The notes: generated by a model from the letters alone, not told the origin. A DNA stretch of 64,000 bases from Nocardioides lacusdianchii (GCF_020102855.1 NZ_JADHZD010000001.1:248001-312000), one strand, 5' to 3'. Numbered from the stretch's first letter, positions 10,459 to 19,171 are shown. Numbers and translations: made by a program.

Positions 10459-11646
10459 TCAGCTCCCGGGTGTGCCAGCGAGGGAGAAGGCGCTGTCCAG
10501 GTCGCTGGTCCGGCCACCGCGCCGGGGCAGCACCTCCGAGGCAGCCTCGGCCGTCGGCGCGGCGGGGACGTCCACCACCGCGTGCTCCCGGGCCAGGTCC
10601 AGCCGGACCGCGGGGTGGTGGGCGATGCGACCGATGCGGAAGCCCAGCGTGGTGGCGAGGCCGCTGATGGTGCGGTTCACCCGCGCGTCGAGGGCGAGCA
10701 CCCGGACCCGGCCGCCCCACCACGGCACGAGGGCCGAGACCTCGTCAGCCAGCTTGCGGCCACGTGATCCCAGCCGGGCCTCGGCCACCCGCGCCGAGGT
10801 CGCCTCGAGGACGTCCCGCGGAGTCTGGTGCCAGGGGGCGCCGTCGACGGTGCCCACCTCGATGAGGTCCTCCAGGACCCGGGCGGCGGCGTGGTCGAGC
10901 AGGACGTGGGTGGGCGAGAACTGCGCGAGCGCCGCCTCGAGCCGCTCGGGACCCTCGACCCAGACCAGGGTGCAGCCGGCGCCGAGGTGGGCGTCACGCA
11001 CGACGGTGGTGAAGCGGTCGGTGGCCTCGCCGGTGAGCACGACCACGTCGTCGGCGGTCAGGTCGGACAGCGCGCCGGACGACTCCGGACGGAAGAGCCA
11101 GGCCGGGCCCTTCTCGCGCGGCAGGCCGAGCACGGCGCTGCTCGGGGAGCCGGCACGTACGCCGTCCACCCAGCCCAGCACGTCGGGCTGGCGCTTGCGG
11201 CGCTCGAGGCCCATGCCACGCAACCGCTCCCAGGACCGGTCGTCGCACTCGAAGAGCTGCGCCTCGGCGAGCACCGCACGGCGCAGCAGGGCCAGGCGGC
11301 TCTCGTCGTCGACGATCACCAGGCGCACCTCGATCTCGTCGAGGAGCCGCGCGACCTCCGCCGGGTCGAGGTGCTCGGGCAGCAGCAGCGGCACGGCACC
11401 GGCGACGCGCGTGGCGAGCTCGAGCTCGAGCAGCCGGATGCCGGTGGGCACCCGGATCACGACGACGGAGCCGGGGTTGACCCCGGCCTCGATCATGCCG
11501 GCGGCGCCGTCGATGACACGGCGGTAGAGCTCGTTCCAGGTCAGCGTCGACCAGGACGCACCGCTCGGCTCGGCGACCGCGACCTCGAGGGCGCGGGCGC
11601 GGGCGTGGCGCGTGAGCCGCGTGAGCGGCGATTCCTGAGCAGGCAC
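10459..11646 (-). CDS. TIGR03089-like protein with a degenerate adenylate-forming domain
   Basis: Resembles the N-terminal part of AMP-dependent acyl-CoA ligases: TWNELYRRVIDGA and the stretch up to VDDESR match their helical and sheet repeats. The P-loop expected near residue 205 (TSGTTGxPK type) is replaced by LTGEATDRFTTVV. The catalytic C-terminal Lys domain is not recognisable, so adenylation activity is doubtful. Actinobacteria keep a single-copy family (TIGR03089) of unknown function with this appearance. The start is uncertain: the GTG at 11646 has AAGGGG six bases upstream, whereas the GTG at 11661 has its purines touching the start. It is divergent from menF, with a 119-base gap. 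Confidence 0.7.
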   Translation of the reverse strand: MPAQESPLTRLTRHARARALEVAVAEPSGASWSTLTWNELYRRVIDGAAGMIEAGVNPGSVVVIRVPTGIRLLELELATRVAGAVPLLLPEHLDPAEVARLLDEIEVRLVIVDDESRLALLRRAVLAEAQLFECDDRSWERLRGMGLERRKRQPDVLGWVDGVRAGSPSSAVLGLPREKGPAWLFRPESSGALSDLTADDVVVLTGEATDRFTTVVRDAHLGAGCTLVWVEGPERLEAALAQFSPTHVLLDHAAARVLEDLIEVGTVDGAPWHQTPRDVLEATSARVAEARLGSRGRKLADEVSALVPWWGGRVRVLALDARVNRTISGLATTLGFRIGRIAHHPAVRLDLAREHAVVDVPAAPTAEAASEVLPRRGGRTSDLDSAFSLAGTPGS

Positions 11647-11751
11647 GGGTGTCCCCTTCACTCCCTGGTGTACCGCCGCAACCTAGGTCAGCACCAGCCG
11701 TCCTGTTCACGCTTTGCGCCATCTGCGCGCAGGCGGTTCGGACCACCGGCG

Positions 11752-11757
11752 TAGGCT
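11752..11757 (+). promoter_or_regulatory. menF -10 box, leaderless
   Basis: TAGGCT ends eight bases before the GTG at 11766. There is no ribosome site, which supports this GTG over the in-frame ATG at 11649 that lies upstream of the promoter. Confidence 0.55.
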
Positions 11758-11765
11758 GCCGCCTC

Positions 11766-13019
11766 GTGACGACCCCCGCGTCCGCCGCCGTCCCCGGACC
11801 CGCCGCGCCCCTCGTCGTGCGCACCGTCCCGGTGGACCTGGCGGACCTCCCGCTCCTCGACCTGCTGCCGCGGCAGGAGCCGGTCAGCTGGCTGCGCCGC
11901 GGCGAGGGCCTGGTGGGCTGGGGAGTCGCGGCACGCCTGGAGACCTCCGGGCACACCCGGTTCAGCGACGCGGTGAAGTGGTGGTCCGAGACCGTCGCGC
12001 GCGCCGAGGTCGACGACAGCGTCAACGAGCCCGGCACCGGGCTGGTGTGCTTCGGCGCCTTCGCGTTCGCCGACGAGCCCGGCGAGTCGGTGCTGGTGAT
12101 CCCGCAGGTCGTCGTCGGTCGGCGCGGTGACCGCACCTGGCTCACCACGGTCTCCGTCGAGGAGCCGGTGCTCGCCCCCGCCACGCCGCCCGACCCGCCC
12201 GTGGGCCTGGTCTTCTCCGACGGCGCGCTCAACGGCGAGGAGTGGATGTCGGTCGTCGCGGAGGCGGTCGGCCGCATCGGGGCGGGCGACCTGGAGAAGG
12301 TGGTCCTGGCCCGCGACCTGATCGCCACCACGGACGTCCCCCTCGACGTGCGTTGGCCGCTGCTCCGCCTCGCCGAGCACTACGAGATGTGCTGGACCTT
12401 CCACGTCGACGGCATCTTCGGCGCCACCCCGGAGATGCTGGTGCGCCGCGAGCGCGGCCTGGTGACCTCGCGCGTGCTGGCCGGCACGATCCGGCGTACG
12501 GGCGACGACGATCGCGACCTGGCGCTCGCCGCCACGCTCGCGCGTTCGTCGAAGGACCTCGAGGAGCACGAGTACGCCGTGCGCTCGGTCGCCGACGCGC
12601 TGGAGCCGCACTGCTCGTCGATGAACGTGCCGGAGGCGCCGTTCGTCCTCCACCTGCCCAACGTGATGCACCTGGCCACCGACGTCAACGGGGTCGTCCA
12701 CGACGAGGCGACGTCGCTGGAGCTCGCGGAGTCGCTGCACCCGTCGGCCGCCGTCGGCGGCACCCCGACACCCGCCGCGATCCGGCTGATCGACGAGGTC
12801 GAGGGCATGCCGCGTGACCGCTACGCCGGCCCCGTCGGCTGGATGGACGCCTCGGGCGACGGCGAGTGGGGCATCGCGCTGCGCTCGGCGATGGTCATCG
12901 AGGAGGGCGTACGCCTCTTCGCCGGGTGCGGCATCGTCGCCAGCTCCGACCCCGAGGCCGAGCTCGCGGAGTCCCAGGCGAAGTTCGTCCCGGTCCGCGA
13001 CGCGCTCAGCGCCGGCTGA
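11766..13019 (+). CDS. menF: isochorismate synthase
   Basis: Converts chorismate to isochorismate, the entry step of menaquinone synthesis or of salicylate siderophores (417 residues, chorismate-binding family). The catalytic base is probably K178 in GDLEKVVLARD. The family motifs GATPEML (219-225) and LAGTIRR (238-244) are present. The C-terminal GCGIVASSDPEAELAESQAK supplies conserved acidic Mg ligands. Six men genes lie within 10 kb and no siderophore genes are seen, which favours menaquinone. The N-terminal 140 residues are variable, as in the family. Confidence 0.92.
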   Translation: MTTPASAAVPGPAAPLVVRTVPVDLADLPLLDLLPRQEPVSWLRRGEGLVGWGVAARLETSGHTRFSDAVKWWSETVARAEVDDSVNEPGTGLVCFGAFAFADEPGESVLVIPQVVVGRRGDRTWLTTVSVEEPVLAPATPPDPPVGLVFSDGALNGEEWMSVVAEAVGRIGAGDLEKVVLARDLIATTDVPLDVRWPLLRLAEHYEMCWTFHVDGIFGATPEMLVRRERGLVTSRVLAGTIRRTGDDDRDLALAATLARSSKDLEEHEYAVRSVADALEPHCSSMNVPEAPFVLHLPNVMHLATDVNGVVHDEATSLELAESLHPSAAVGGTPTPAAIRLIDEVEGMPRDRYAGPVGWMDASGDGEWGIALRSAMVIEEGVRLFAGCGIVASSDPEAELAESQAKFVPVRDALSAG

Positions 13020-13040
13020 CCCGCACCGGAGCGCGCGCTG

Positions 13041-13676
13041 TCAGAGGCGCTGGCCGGGCTCGCGGCGCTCGAAGGACTGCCCGGCGGGCAGCAGGTTGGC
13101 CATGTGCGAGGCCACCATGTCGAGGCCGACGTCGCTGTAGACACGGTCGTGGATGCCGAGCGAGGTGGGCGCGCCCACCTCGCGCACGAAGTCGACGGCC
13201 TCCGACACCTTCAGCCACGGAGCACTCACCGGCGCCAGCAGCACGTCGACGGGCCGTCCGGGCGGGGTGAGGGCGTCGCCGGGGTGGTAGACGCTGGTGC
13301 CGTCCGACTCCAGGACGTAGCCGGAGTTGTCGAAGCGGTCGTAGTCGGGATGGATCACGGCGTGCTTCTCGCCGACCACCTCCACCGCCGTTCCGGCGAC
13401 CTCGAGGCGGTCGCCGGGGCGGACGACCGTGACCCGCGCGGCCACGTCGGGCGCCTGCTCGCGCAGCAGGCGTTCCACGGCGGCGATGGTCCAGATCGGC
13501 ACGTCCCGCCCGCGCAGGTGGTCGGCGTGCACGTGGTCGGCGTGCTCGTGGGTGAGGAGCACCGCGTCGGCGCCGTCGAGCGCGGAGGGGTCGGTGAAGA
13601 CGCCCGGATCGATCACGACGACACCGCCGTCACCCCGGACCCGGACGCACGCGTGGCCGAGCTTGGTGATCTGCAC
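13041..13676 (-). CDS. metallo-beta-lactamase-fold hydrolase (UlaG-like)
   Basis: Small metal-dependent hydrolase (211 residues) of the UlaG/RNase Z-like branch. The metal-binding THEHADH motif has H43, H45, D47 and H48. A further His lies in VYHPGD and another in GIHDRVY. The substrate is unknown; homologues are usually annotated only as MBL-fold proteins. The GTG start at 13676 has a TAGTCT -10 box six bases upstream. It converges on menF with 21 bases between stops. Confidence 0.85.
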   Translation of the reverse strand: MQITKLGHACVRVRGDGGVVVIDPGVFTDPSALDGADAVLLTHEHADHVHADHLRGRDVPIWTIAAVERLLREQAPDVAARVTVVRPGDRLEVAGTAVEVVGEKHAVIHPDYDRFDNSGYVLESDGTSVYHPGDALTPPGRPVDVLLAPVSAPWLKVSEAVDFVREVGAPTSLGIHDRVYSDVGLDMVASHMANLLPAGQSFERREPGQRL

Positions 13677-13682
13677 ACGACC

Positions 13683-13688
13683 AGACTA
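13683..13688 (-). promoter_or_regulatory. -10 box of the MBL-fold gene, leaderless
   Basis: TAGTCT on the minus strand ends six bases before the GTG at 13676. Confidence 0.5.
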
Positions 13689-13814
13689 GGCCCGGCCCAA
13701 CCTGCGGGGAATCGCCCGACGGGTGGGACGCAAGGTTAAGGTGTGACCTGCTCCCGACTGGGTGGAGTGCCCTGGGGGAAACACCGAATCGCACCCGAGA
13801 CGAAGAGAGTTCAC

Positions 13815-15014
13815 ATGTCTGCACGCCGCGTGCTCGCAGGCAGCGTCGCCGCGCTGCTCCTGCCCGCGTCCTTGCTCCTGTCGACCGAGACCGGGTCGGC
13901 CACCGACTCCACGACGCGTTCCGCGTCGGTCGCGGTGACGAAGAAGGCGAACCAGAAGATCTCGTTGGAGGTGCTTCCCCAGATCGTCCAGCAGGGCAAG
14001 CGCACTGCCAGCGCCAACTCGGCCAAGGCCGCCGTCACCGCCACCATCAAGCCGGTCAAGGTCGGCCGCCCGGTGGTCCTCCAGCAGCTCAACGGCTCCT
14101 CGTGGAAGAAGGTCGGCAAGGCCAAGCAGGAGAAGTCGGGCCGCGCCCACTTCTCCGCCGCCGTCTCCAAGGGCGGTGCGCCCCTGGCCTACCGGGTCGT
14201 CGCCCAGAAGTACAAGGGCCTCAAGCCGGTCACCAGCGACAGCGCCGACACCACGCAGTGGCTGACCCCGACCTTCACCGACGAGTTCTCCGGCGGCACC
14301 CTGAACCCCGTGTGGAGCATGCGCGGCCAGGACTACGAGCCCACCAGCAAGCGGGCCTGCTCCAAGGGTGACCCGAAGGCCGTCAAGGTCGGCTCGGGCG
14401 CGCTGCGCCTGAGCGTCATCAAGGACCGCGAGGCCAAGGGCAAGTGCCTGGCGAAGTCGCGCAAGCTGAAGAAGAAGATCGCTTACCGCCTCAACGGCCA
14501 CGTCGGCACCAAGGACGGCTTCAGCTTCAAGTACGGCGTCGCCGCCGCCCGCATCAAGATGAACAAGCTCCAGGGCCAGCACGCCAGCTTCTGGTCGCAG
14601 CCGATCGACGAGAACAGCCCGCGCAGCGCCGGTCACGAGATCGACGTCATCGAGTACTTCGGTGACAAGCACCCGCAGGGCGGCCTGACGAGCTTCATCC
14701 ACTGGTACAAGGGCAACAAGCTCATCAAGACCGGCTCGTGGATCAAGGACTCGAAGTCGTTCCTGAAGAACAAGCGCGACGGCTGGTCGAAGAACTACCA
14801 CGTGTTCTCGGTCAAGTGGGACCCGAAGAAGATCGTCTTCTACATCGACGGCAAGGAGACCTGGCGCACGTCGGCCCACGTCTCCAAGGAGCGCCAGTAC
14901 CTCATCCTGAGCCTGCTGGCCTCCGACTACGAGGCGCTGGAGATGAACGACAAGAAGCTCCCGCAGCACATGTACGTCGACTGGGTCCGCGTGTGGGAGA
15001 CCCCGCAGGCCTGA
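13815..15014 (+). CDS. secreted glycoside hydrolase family 16 protein
   Basis: Predicted extracellular endo-acting beta-glucanase of GH16, a family covering laminarinases, lichenases and agarases (399 residues). A signal peptide covers about residues 1-30. A Lys-rich beta-sandwich-like region spans about 40-145, and the GH16 jelly roll about 150-397. The catalytic HEIDVIEYFG gives nucleophile E275, D277 and acid/base E280, in the E-x-D-x-x-E spacing of laminarinase-type enzymes. The ATG at 13815 has GAGAG upstream. The gene has a leader of over 100 bases, unlike its leaderless neighbours, and ends in a strong terminator. Confidence 0.9.
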   Translation: MSARRVLAGSVAALLLPASLLLSTETGSATDSTTRSASVAVTKKANQKISLEVLPQIVQQGKRTASANSAKAAVTATIKPVKVGRPVVLQQLNGSSWKKVGKAKQEKSGRAHFSAAVSKGGAPLAYRVVAQKYKGLKPVTSDSADTTQWLTPTFTDEFSGGTLNPVWSMRGQDYEPTSKRACSKGDPKAVKVGSGALRLSVIKDREAKGKCLAKSRKLKKKIAYRLNGHVGTKDGFSFKYGVAAARIKMNKLQGQHASFWSQPIDENSPRSAGHEIDVIEYFGDKHPQGGLTSFIHWYKGNKLIKTGSWIKDSKSFLKNKRDGWSKNYHVFSVKWDPKKIVFYIDGKETWRTSAHVSKERQYLILSLLASDYEALEMNDKKLPQHMYVDWVRVWETPQA

Positions 15015-15046
15015 TCGGCTGAACGACACCCACCACGCACGACCAC

Positions 15047-15095
15047 GATCCGCGCGTTGGCCCCCTGTCTCAGGGGGTCAGCGCGCGGATCTTTT
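15047..15095 (+). terminator. intrinsic terminator after the GH16 gene, overlapping the menD stop
   Basis: Nested stems: GATCCGCGCG (15047-15056) pairs with CGCGCGGATC (15082-15091), and CCCCCTG (15061-15067) pairs with CAGGGGG (15071-15077). TTTT follows at 15092-15095 on the plus strand. The last codons and stop of menD (minus strand) lie inside the stem. Confidence 0.85.
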
Positions 15096-16674
15096 CGTCC
15101 AGCTCGCGGCGGTTGTCGCGGCGTACTCGCGCCTCGACGACCTCGATGCCGCCGTTGGGCATCAGCAGCGCCTGCTCGAGCTCGGGCAGGCTGTCGACGC
15201 GCAGGTGCGGGACCCGGGCGGCCGCGCACAGGCTGGCCAGGTCGACGCCGTGCGGGGTGCCGAAGAGAGTGTCGAAGCGGTCGGCGTGCTCCGGCGCCCC
15301 CTGCTCGAGGGTGGCGAAGATGGAGCCGCCGTCGTCGTTGACCACCACGATCGTGAGGTCGGGACGCTCCTCGCGGGGACCGAGGAACAGCCCGGTGGTG
15401 TCGTGCAGGAACGTCACATCGCCCACGAGCGCGAAGGCGCGCGAGGACCGCGGCCGGCCCAGCGCGGCGCCGATGGCGGTGCTCGTGGTGCCGTCGATGC
15501 CGGCCAGGCCGCGGTTGGCGATCACCTTGCGGCGCCCGCCCACCTCGTAGGGCGCGACCATCAGGTCGAGGTCGCGGACGGGGTTCGAGGCGCCGACGAC
15601 GAGCAGCCCTCCCGGGGGGACCGAGCGACTGACCGCGCCCGCCACCTCGTGCGGCGTGAGGTCGGGCTCGACGGCGAGGAGCCGGTCGAGCTTCCGGCCG
15701 ACGGACCGGTCGGCGAGTCGCCACTCCTCCAGCCAGGCCGGGTCGTCGGCGACCGCGACCCTGACGCCGTCGTGCTCGCTCGACACCGCGAAGGGCCGGT
15801 CGGGCCAGGTCCCGCGGTGGCGGACCGACACCACCTCGACGTCGTCACGGGCGAGCAGCCGGGACACCGGGCGGGACAGGGTCGGGTGGCCGAAGACCAC
15901 CACGCGCTCGATCCGGTCGCCCAGCTCGGTGCCGAGCAGGAGCCGATAGGTGCGGATCACCGTGTCGCCGGTGCGACAGCCGCTGGACGGCTCGGCCAGC
16001 AGCGGCCAGCTGCCGCTCTCCGCGAGCTGGCGGGCCGGCGGGCCGGCGTCGTCGCCGGCGACCACCACCGTGCGCGGGCCCGGGGCGAGCTCGGCCACGT
16101 CCCGGTCGGGCGCCTGGAGGGTGACCGCCCACGTGGGCACGTCCCCGCCGTCCCAGCCGTCGTCGTCGGGGAGCAGCGGGTCGTCGAGCTGGACGTTGAG
16201 GTGGACCGGGCGCACCCAGTCGTGGGTGCGGACGAAGCCCAGCAGCTCGTCGAGGTCCGCCGCCGCCACGTCGAGCGTGGGGGCGAAGGCGCCGAAGATG
16301 CCGACCTGGTCGGTGGTCTGGTTGGCGCCGGTGCCCCGCAGCCGTGCCGGCCGGTCGGCGGTGACGACCACGAGCGGTACGCCGGCGTGCGCGGCCTCGA
16401 CCACCGCGGGCAGCAGGTTGGCCACCGCCGTGCCCGACGTGCAGACCACGGCGGCCGGGCGCCCGGTCACCTTGCCGAGGCCGAGCGCCAGGAAGCCGGC
16501 CGTGCGCTCGTCGATGCGGGTGTGCAGCCGCAGCCCGCCGGCCTGTGCGGCGTCGTACAGCGCGAAGGACAGCGGGGCGTTGCGCGAGCCGGGCGCGAGC
16601 ACCACCTCGCGCACCCCGGACCCGCGGAGCGCGGTCACGACGGTGCGGGCGAGCGCGGTCGACGGGGTGGTCAT
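15070..16674 (-). CDS. menD: SEPHCHC synthase (MenD)
   Basis: ThDP-dependent enzyme joining isochorismate and 2-oxoglutarate to give SEPHCHC, the second step of menaquinone synthesis (534 residues). The N-terminal pyrimidine-binding domain has E56 (IDERTAGF), the conserved ThDP-activating Glu, and the SGTAVANLLPA motif at 80-90. RGTGANQTTDQ near 113-123 is a MenD signature. The C-terminal diphosphate-binding part has VVNDDGGSIF. The ATG at 16674 overlaps the menC stop as ATGA. The 3' end is folded into the terminator at 15047-15095. Confidence 0.96.
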   Translation of the reverse strand: MTTPSTALARTVVTALRGSGVREVVLAPGSRNAPLSFALYDAAQAGGLRLHTRIDERTAGFLALGLGKVTGRPAAVVCTSGTAVANLLPAVVEAAHAGVPLVVVTADRPARLRGTGANQTTDQVGIFGAFAPTLDVAAADLDELLGFVRTHDWVRPVHLNVQLDDPLLPDDDGWDGGDVPTWAVTLQAPDRDVAELAPGPRTVVVAGDDAGPPARQLAESGSWPLLAEPSSGCRTGDTVIRTYRLLLGTELGDRIERVVVFGHPTLSRPVSRLLARDDVEVVSVRHRGTWPDRPFAVSSEHDGVRVAVADDPAWLEEWRLADRSVGRKLDRLLAVEPDLTPHEVAGAVSRSVPPGGLLVVGASNPVRDLDLMVAPYEVGGRRKVIANRGLAGIDGTTSTAIGAALGRPRSSRAFALVGDVTFLHDTTGLFLGPREERPDLTIVVVNDDGGSIFATLEQGAPEHADRFDTLFGTPHGVDLASLCAAARVPHLRVDSLPELEQALLMPNGGIEVVEARVRRDNRRELDEKIRALTP

Positions 16675-17621
16675 GTCCGGGGATCCTGCCCTACCGACTC
16701 CAGCCGCGCGCGCCAGTGGGCGACGCGGTCGTCGGTGGCGGCGACCCCGGCCAGGGCGGCCTCGTCGACGTCGGGGCGGACGACAGCCAGCATGCCGTCG
16801 ACCGGCAGCAGCGGGTCCGCCACGACGTCACCGGTGAGCATCTGCACGGTGGCGAGGCCGCTGGCGTGGTGGAGCTCGGGGAGTGCGGCCGCGAGGGCGA
16901 CGCCGGCGGCGATGCCGACGCTGGACTCGATGGCGCTGGAGACGACCACGGGCAGCCCGATGTCCTCGGCGATCCGCAGGCAGGCACGTACGCCGCCCAG
17001 CGGCTGCACCTTCAGCACCGCGATGTCGGCCGCCTCGAGGTCACGCACGCGGTAGGGGTCCTCGGCACGTCGGATCGACTCGTCGGCAGCGATCGGGACC
17101 GAGACGCGGCGGCGCACGACGGCGAGGTCCTCGACCGAGGCGACCGGCTGCTCGACGTACTCCAGCCCGCCGGCGGCGCGGTCGAGGGCGGCGATCGCCC
17201 GGACCGCCTCGTCGACGTCCCAGGCGCCGTTGGCGTCGACACGGACCAGGCCGGCGGGACCGAGGGCGTCGCGGACGGCCTCGACCCGGGCCAGGTCGTC
17301 GGCGAGCACCTGGCCGCGCTCGGCGACCTTGACCTTGGCGGTGCGGCACCCGCCGGCGGTGACGATCGCGTGCGCCCGCTCCGGATCGGTGGCGGGGACG
17401 GTGACGTTGACGGGCACGCGGTCGCGCAGCGGCGCCGGCCAGCCCACGTCGGCGGCCTCGCGGGCGGCCGCCAGCCACGGCCGCGAGGTGGCGTCGTCGT
17501 ACTCCAGGAAGGGCGACCACTCCCCCCAGCCGGCCTCGCCGTGCAGCAGCACGCCCTCGCGCACGGTGATGCCACGGAAGCGGGTGCGCAGCCCGATCGC
17601 GAAGACGTGCAGGTCGCGCAT
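16671..17621 (-). CDS. menC: o-succinylbenzoate synthase
   Basis: Enolase-superfamily dehydratase that makes o-succinylbenzoate from SHCHC (316 residues). The catalytic KVK pair is K96 and K98. Mg ligands are D129 (RVDANGAWD), E157 (YVEQP) and D180 (AADES). The second catalytic Lys is K204 (VLKVQP). The ATG at 17621 shares a base with the menE stop (TGATG), and its stop overlaps menD as ATGA. menE-menC-menD are thus one operon. Confidence 0.94.
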   Translation of the reverse strand: MRDLHVFAIGLRTRFRGITVREGVLLHGEAGWGEWSPFLEYDDATSRPWLAAAREAADVGWPAPLRDRVPVNVTVPATDPERAHAIVTAGGCRTAKVKVAERGQVLADDLARVEAVRDALGPAGLVRVDANGAWDVDEAVRAIAALDRAAGGLEYVEQPVASVEDLAVVRRRVSVPIAADESIRRAEDPYRVRDLEAADIAVLKVQPLGGVRACLRIAEDIGLPVVVSSAIESSVGIAAGVALAAALPELHHASGLATVQMLTGDVVADPLLPVDGMLAVVRPDVDEAALAGVAATDDRVAHWRARLESVGQDPRT

Positions 17622-18640
17622 CAGAGGCCGGCCCGGACAGCCTGGCGGTCGACCTTGCCGTTGGGCAGGAGCGGGAGCTGCTCGACCCAGCGGAACTCGC
17701 GCGGGGCCCACGAGCGCGGGTGCTCGGCGCTGATCCAGTCGCGCAGCTCCGCGTCGTGAGCGGTGCCGACGAGCACCGCGACGAGCTTCTGCCCCCACTC
17801 GGGGTCGGGCACGCCGAAGACCTCGGCCTCCTGCACCAGCAGGTGGCGGCGGAGCCGATCGGCGACCGCGGTGAGCGGGATCTTCACCCCGCCGCTGATG
17901 ACGACGTCGTCGACGCGACCGAGGACCTGGAGGCGTCCGTCCTCGTCGAAGCGGCCTGCGTCGGAGGTGACGTACCAGCCGTCCACGACGGTCTCGGCGG
18001 TCAGCCCGGGATCGTTGTCGTAGTGGCTGAAGAGCGTGGGGCCGCCGATGCGGATGCGCCCCTCCGCGCCGAGGGTCACCCCCACGCCGTCGAGCGGCAC
18101 GCCGTCGTAGACGCACCCGCCGGCCGTCTCCGAGGAGCCGTAGGTCGAGACCAGCCGCACGCCCTGCCCCTCGGCGCGCCGGCGTAGGTCGGGGTCGAGC
18201 CCCGCCCCGCCGACGAGCACGGTGTGGCAGCGCGCGAGCGCCGCGACCTGGTCGGGGTCGGTCATGATCCGGTGGAGCTGGGTCGGGACGAGGGAGACGA
18301 AGGTCGGGGTGTCGCCGTGGTGGGCCGCCGAGGCGCGCCCGACGTCGAGGCCGTCGACGACGACCGGCTCGTGCCCGGCGACCAGCGAGCGCACGATGAC
18401 CTGCACCCCGGCGACGTACGACGACGGCAGCGCCAGCAGCCACCGGCCCGACGCGCCCAGCCTGCGCGCGGACGCCTCCACGCTCGCCAGGACGGCCCGG
18501 CGGGGCAGCACGACGCCCTTGGGCCGGCCGGTGGAGCCGGACGTCTCGATCAGCAGCGGGGCGGGGGTGTCGGCCTCGAGCCAGCGCGACAGCTGCCTGA
18601 TCGCGACCGAGGGCTCGTCCGAGGGCCGGAGGTGAGTCAC
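17621..18640 (-). CDS. menE: o-succinylbenzoate-CoA ligase
   Basis: Activates o-succinylbenzoate to its CoA thioester via an acyl-adenylate (339 residues, short for the AMP-ligase superfamily, as in actinobacterial MenE). The P-loop TSGSTGRPK is at residues 33-41. YGSSETAGGCVYDG follows, and GRVDDVVISGGVKIPL is the hinge. The C-terminal catalytic Lys is K329 in LPNGKVDR. I chose the GTG at 18640 because a TAGCGT -10 box ends seven bases upstream. The in-frame GTG/ATG farther upstream lies beyond this promoter and overlaps the divergent gene. Confidence 0.94.
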   Translation of the reverse strand: MTHLRPSDEPSVAIRQLSRWLEADTPAPLLIETSGSTGRPKGVVLPRRAVLASVEASARRLGASGRWLLALPSSYVAGVQVIVRSLVAGHEPVVVDGLDVGRASAAHHGDTPTFVSLVPTQLHRIMTDPDQVAALARCHTVLVGGAGLDPDLRRRAEGQGVRLVSTYGSSETAGGCVYDGVPLDGVGVTLGAEGRIRIGGPTLFSHYDNDPGLTAETVVDGWYVTSDAGRFDEDGRLQVLGRVDDVVISGGVKIPLTAVADRLRRHLLVQEAEVFGVPDPEWGQKLVAVLVGTAHDAELRDWISAEHPRSWAPREFRWVEQLPLLPNGKVDRQAVRAGL

Positions 18641-18647
18641 ACGCCGA

Positions 18648-18667
18648 ACGCTAGTGCTCCGTAGGCT
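18648..18667. promoter_or_regulatory. back-to-back leaderless promoters, menE and DUF1330-like gene
   Basis: Minus-strand TAGCGT (18653-18648) ends seven bases before menE. Plus-strand TAGGCT (18662-18667) ends seven bases before the ATG at 18675. The two -10 boxes are only eight bases apart inside a 34-base gap, so each promoter's -35 region lies in the other's transcribed region. Confidence 0.6.
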
Positions 18668-18674
18668 CGGGGTC

Positions 18675-18962
18675 ATGAGTGCCTACTGGATCTGTGTCTA
18701 CAAGTCCGTGCACGACCCCGCCAAGGTCGCGGCGTACGCCGAGCTGGCGGGGCCGGCCATCCGCGAGGCCGGCGGCCGGTTCCTCGCGCGCGGCAATCCC
18801 GAGATGACCTACGAGCAGGGCGAGCAGACGCGCACGGTCGTCATCGAGTTCGAGTCGGTGGACGCCGCCCGCGCCGCCCACGACAGCGAGGCCTACCAGG
18901 AGGCCCTGCGCGCCCTCGGCGACGGCGCCGACCGTGACCTGCGCGTGGTGCCGGGGGCCTAG
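18675..18962 (+). CDS. DUF1330-like small protein
   Basis: 95-residue dimeric alpha/beta-barrel-like protein. SAYWICVYKSVHDPAKVAAY at the start and a central RTVVIEFESVDAARAAHDS match the DUF1330 family (ferredoxin-like fold, function unknown). Leaderless start at the ATG 18675. Its TAG stop is one base before the GTG of the next small gene, suggesting coupled translation. Confidence 0.75.
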   Translation: MSAYWICVYKSVHDPAKVAAYAELAGPAIREAGGRFLARGNPEMTYEQGEQTRTVVIEFESVDAARAAHDSEAYQEALRALGDGADRDLRVVPGA

Positions 18963-18963
18963 C

Positions 18964-19128
18964 GTGGACCTCTTCCGGCTCGTGCTCGTCGTCCTGGTGA
19001 CGACGGGCGTGGTCGTGGCCATCCTGCTGTTCGAGAAGCGGCGTGCCGAGGGCATCCGGCGCGACACCCGGCGGATGTCCGAGGGACGCGACCCCGGACG
19101 TGACGAGGACGACTCCCGCGACGGGTAA
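18964..19128 (+). CDS. small single-pass membrane protein
   Basis: 54 residues: a hydrophobic helix at about residues 2-23 (rich in Val and Leu) followed by a highly charged cytoplasmic tail of Arg, Glu and Asp. The GTG at 18964 comes one base after the stop of the upstream gene. I recognise no family. Third-position GC bias is similar to the flanking genes, which supports real coding. It could anchor or modulate a partner at the membrane, but nothing in the sequence shows which. Confidence 0.55.
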   Translation: MDLFRLVLVVLVTTGVVVAILLFEKRRAEGIRRDTRRMSEGRDPGRDEDDSRDG

Positions 19129-19171
19129 ATGACAGGACGCCCGGCGCCCCCGCGGGAGAGGATGACCGGCG

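Noticed and set aside
13689..13814. Possible c-di-AMP (ydaO) riboswitch in the GH16 leader, suggested by GGGGGAAACACCGAATC
   Set aside because: The leader is too short and the flanking conserved stems are not found.
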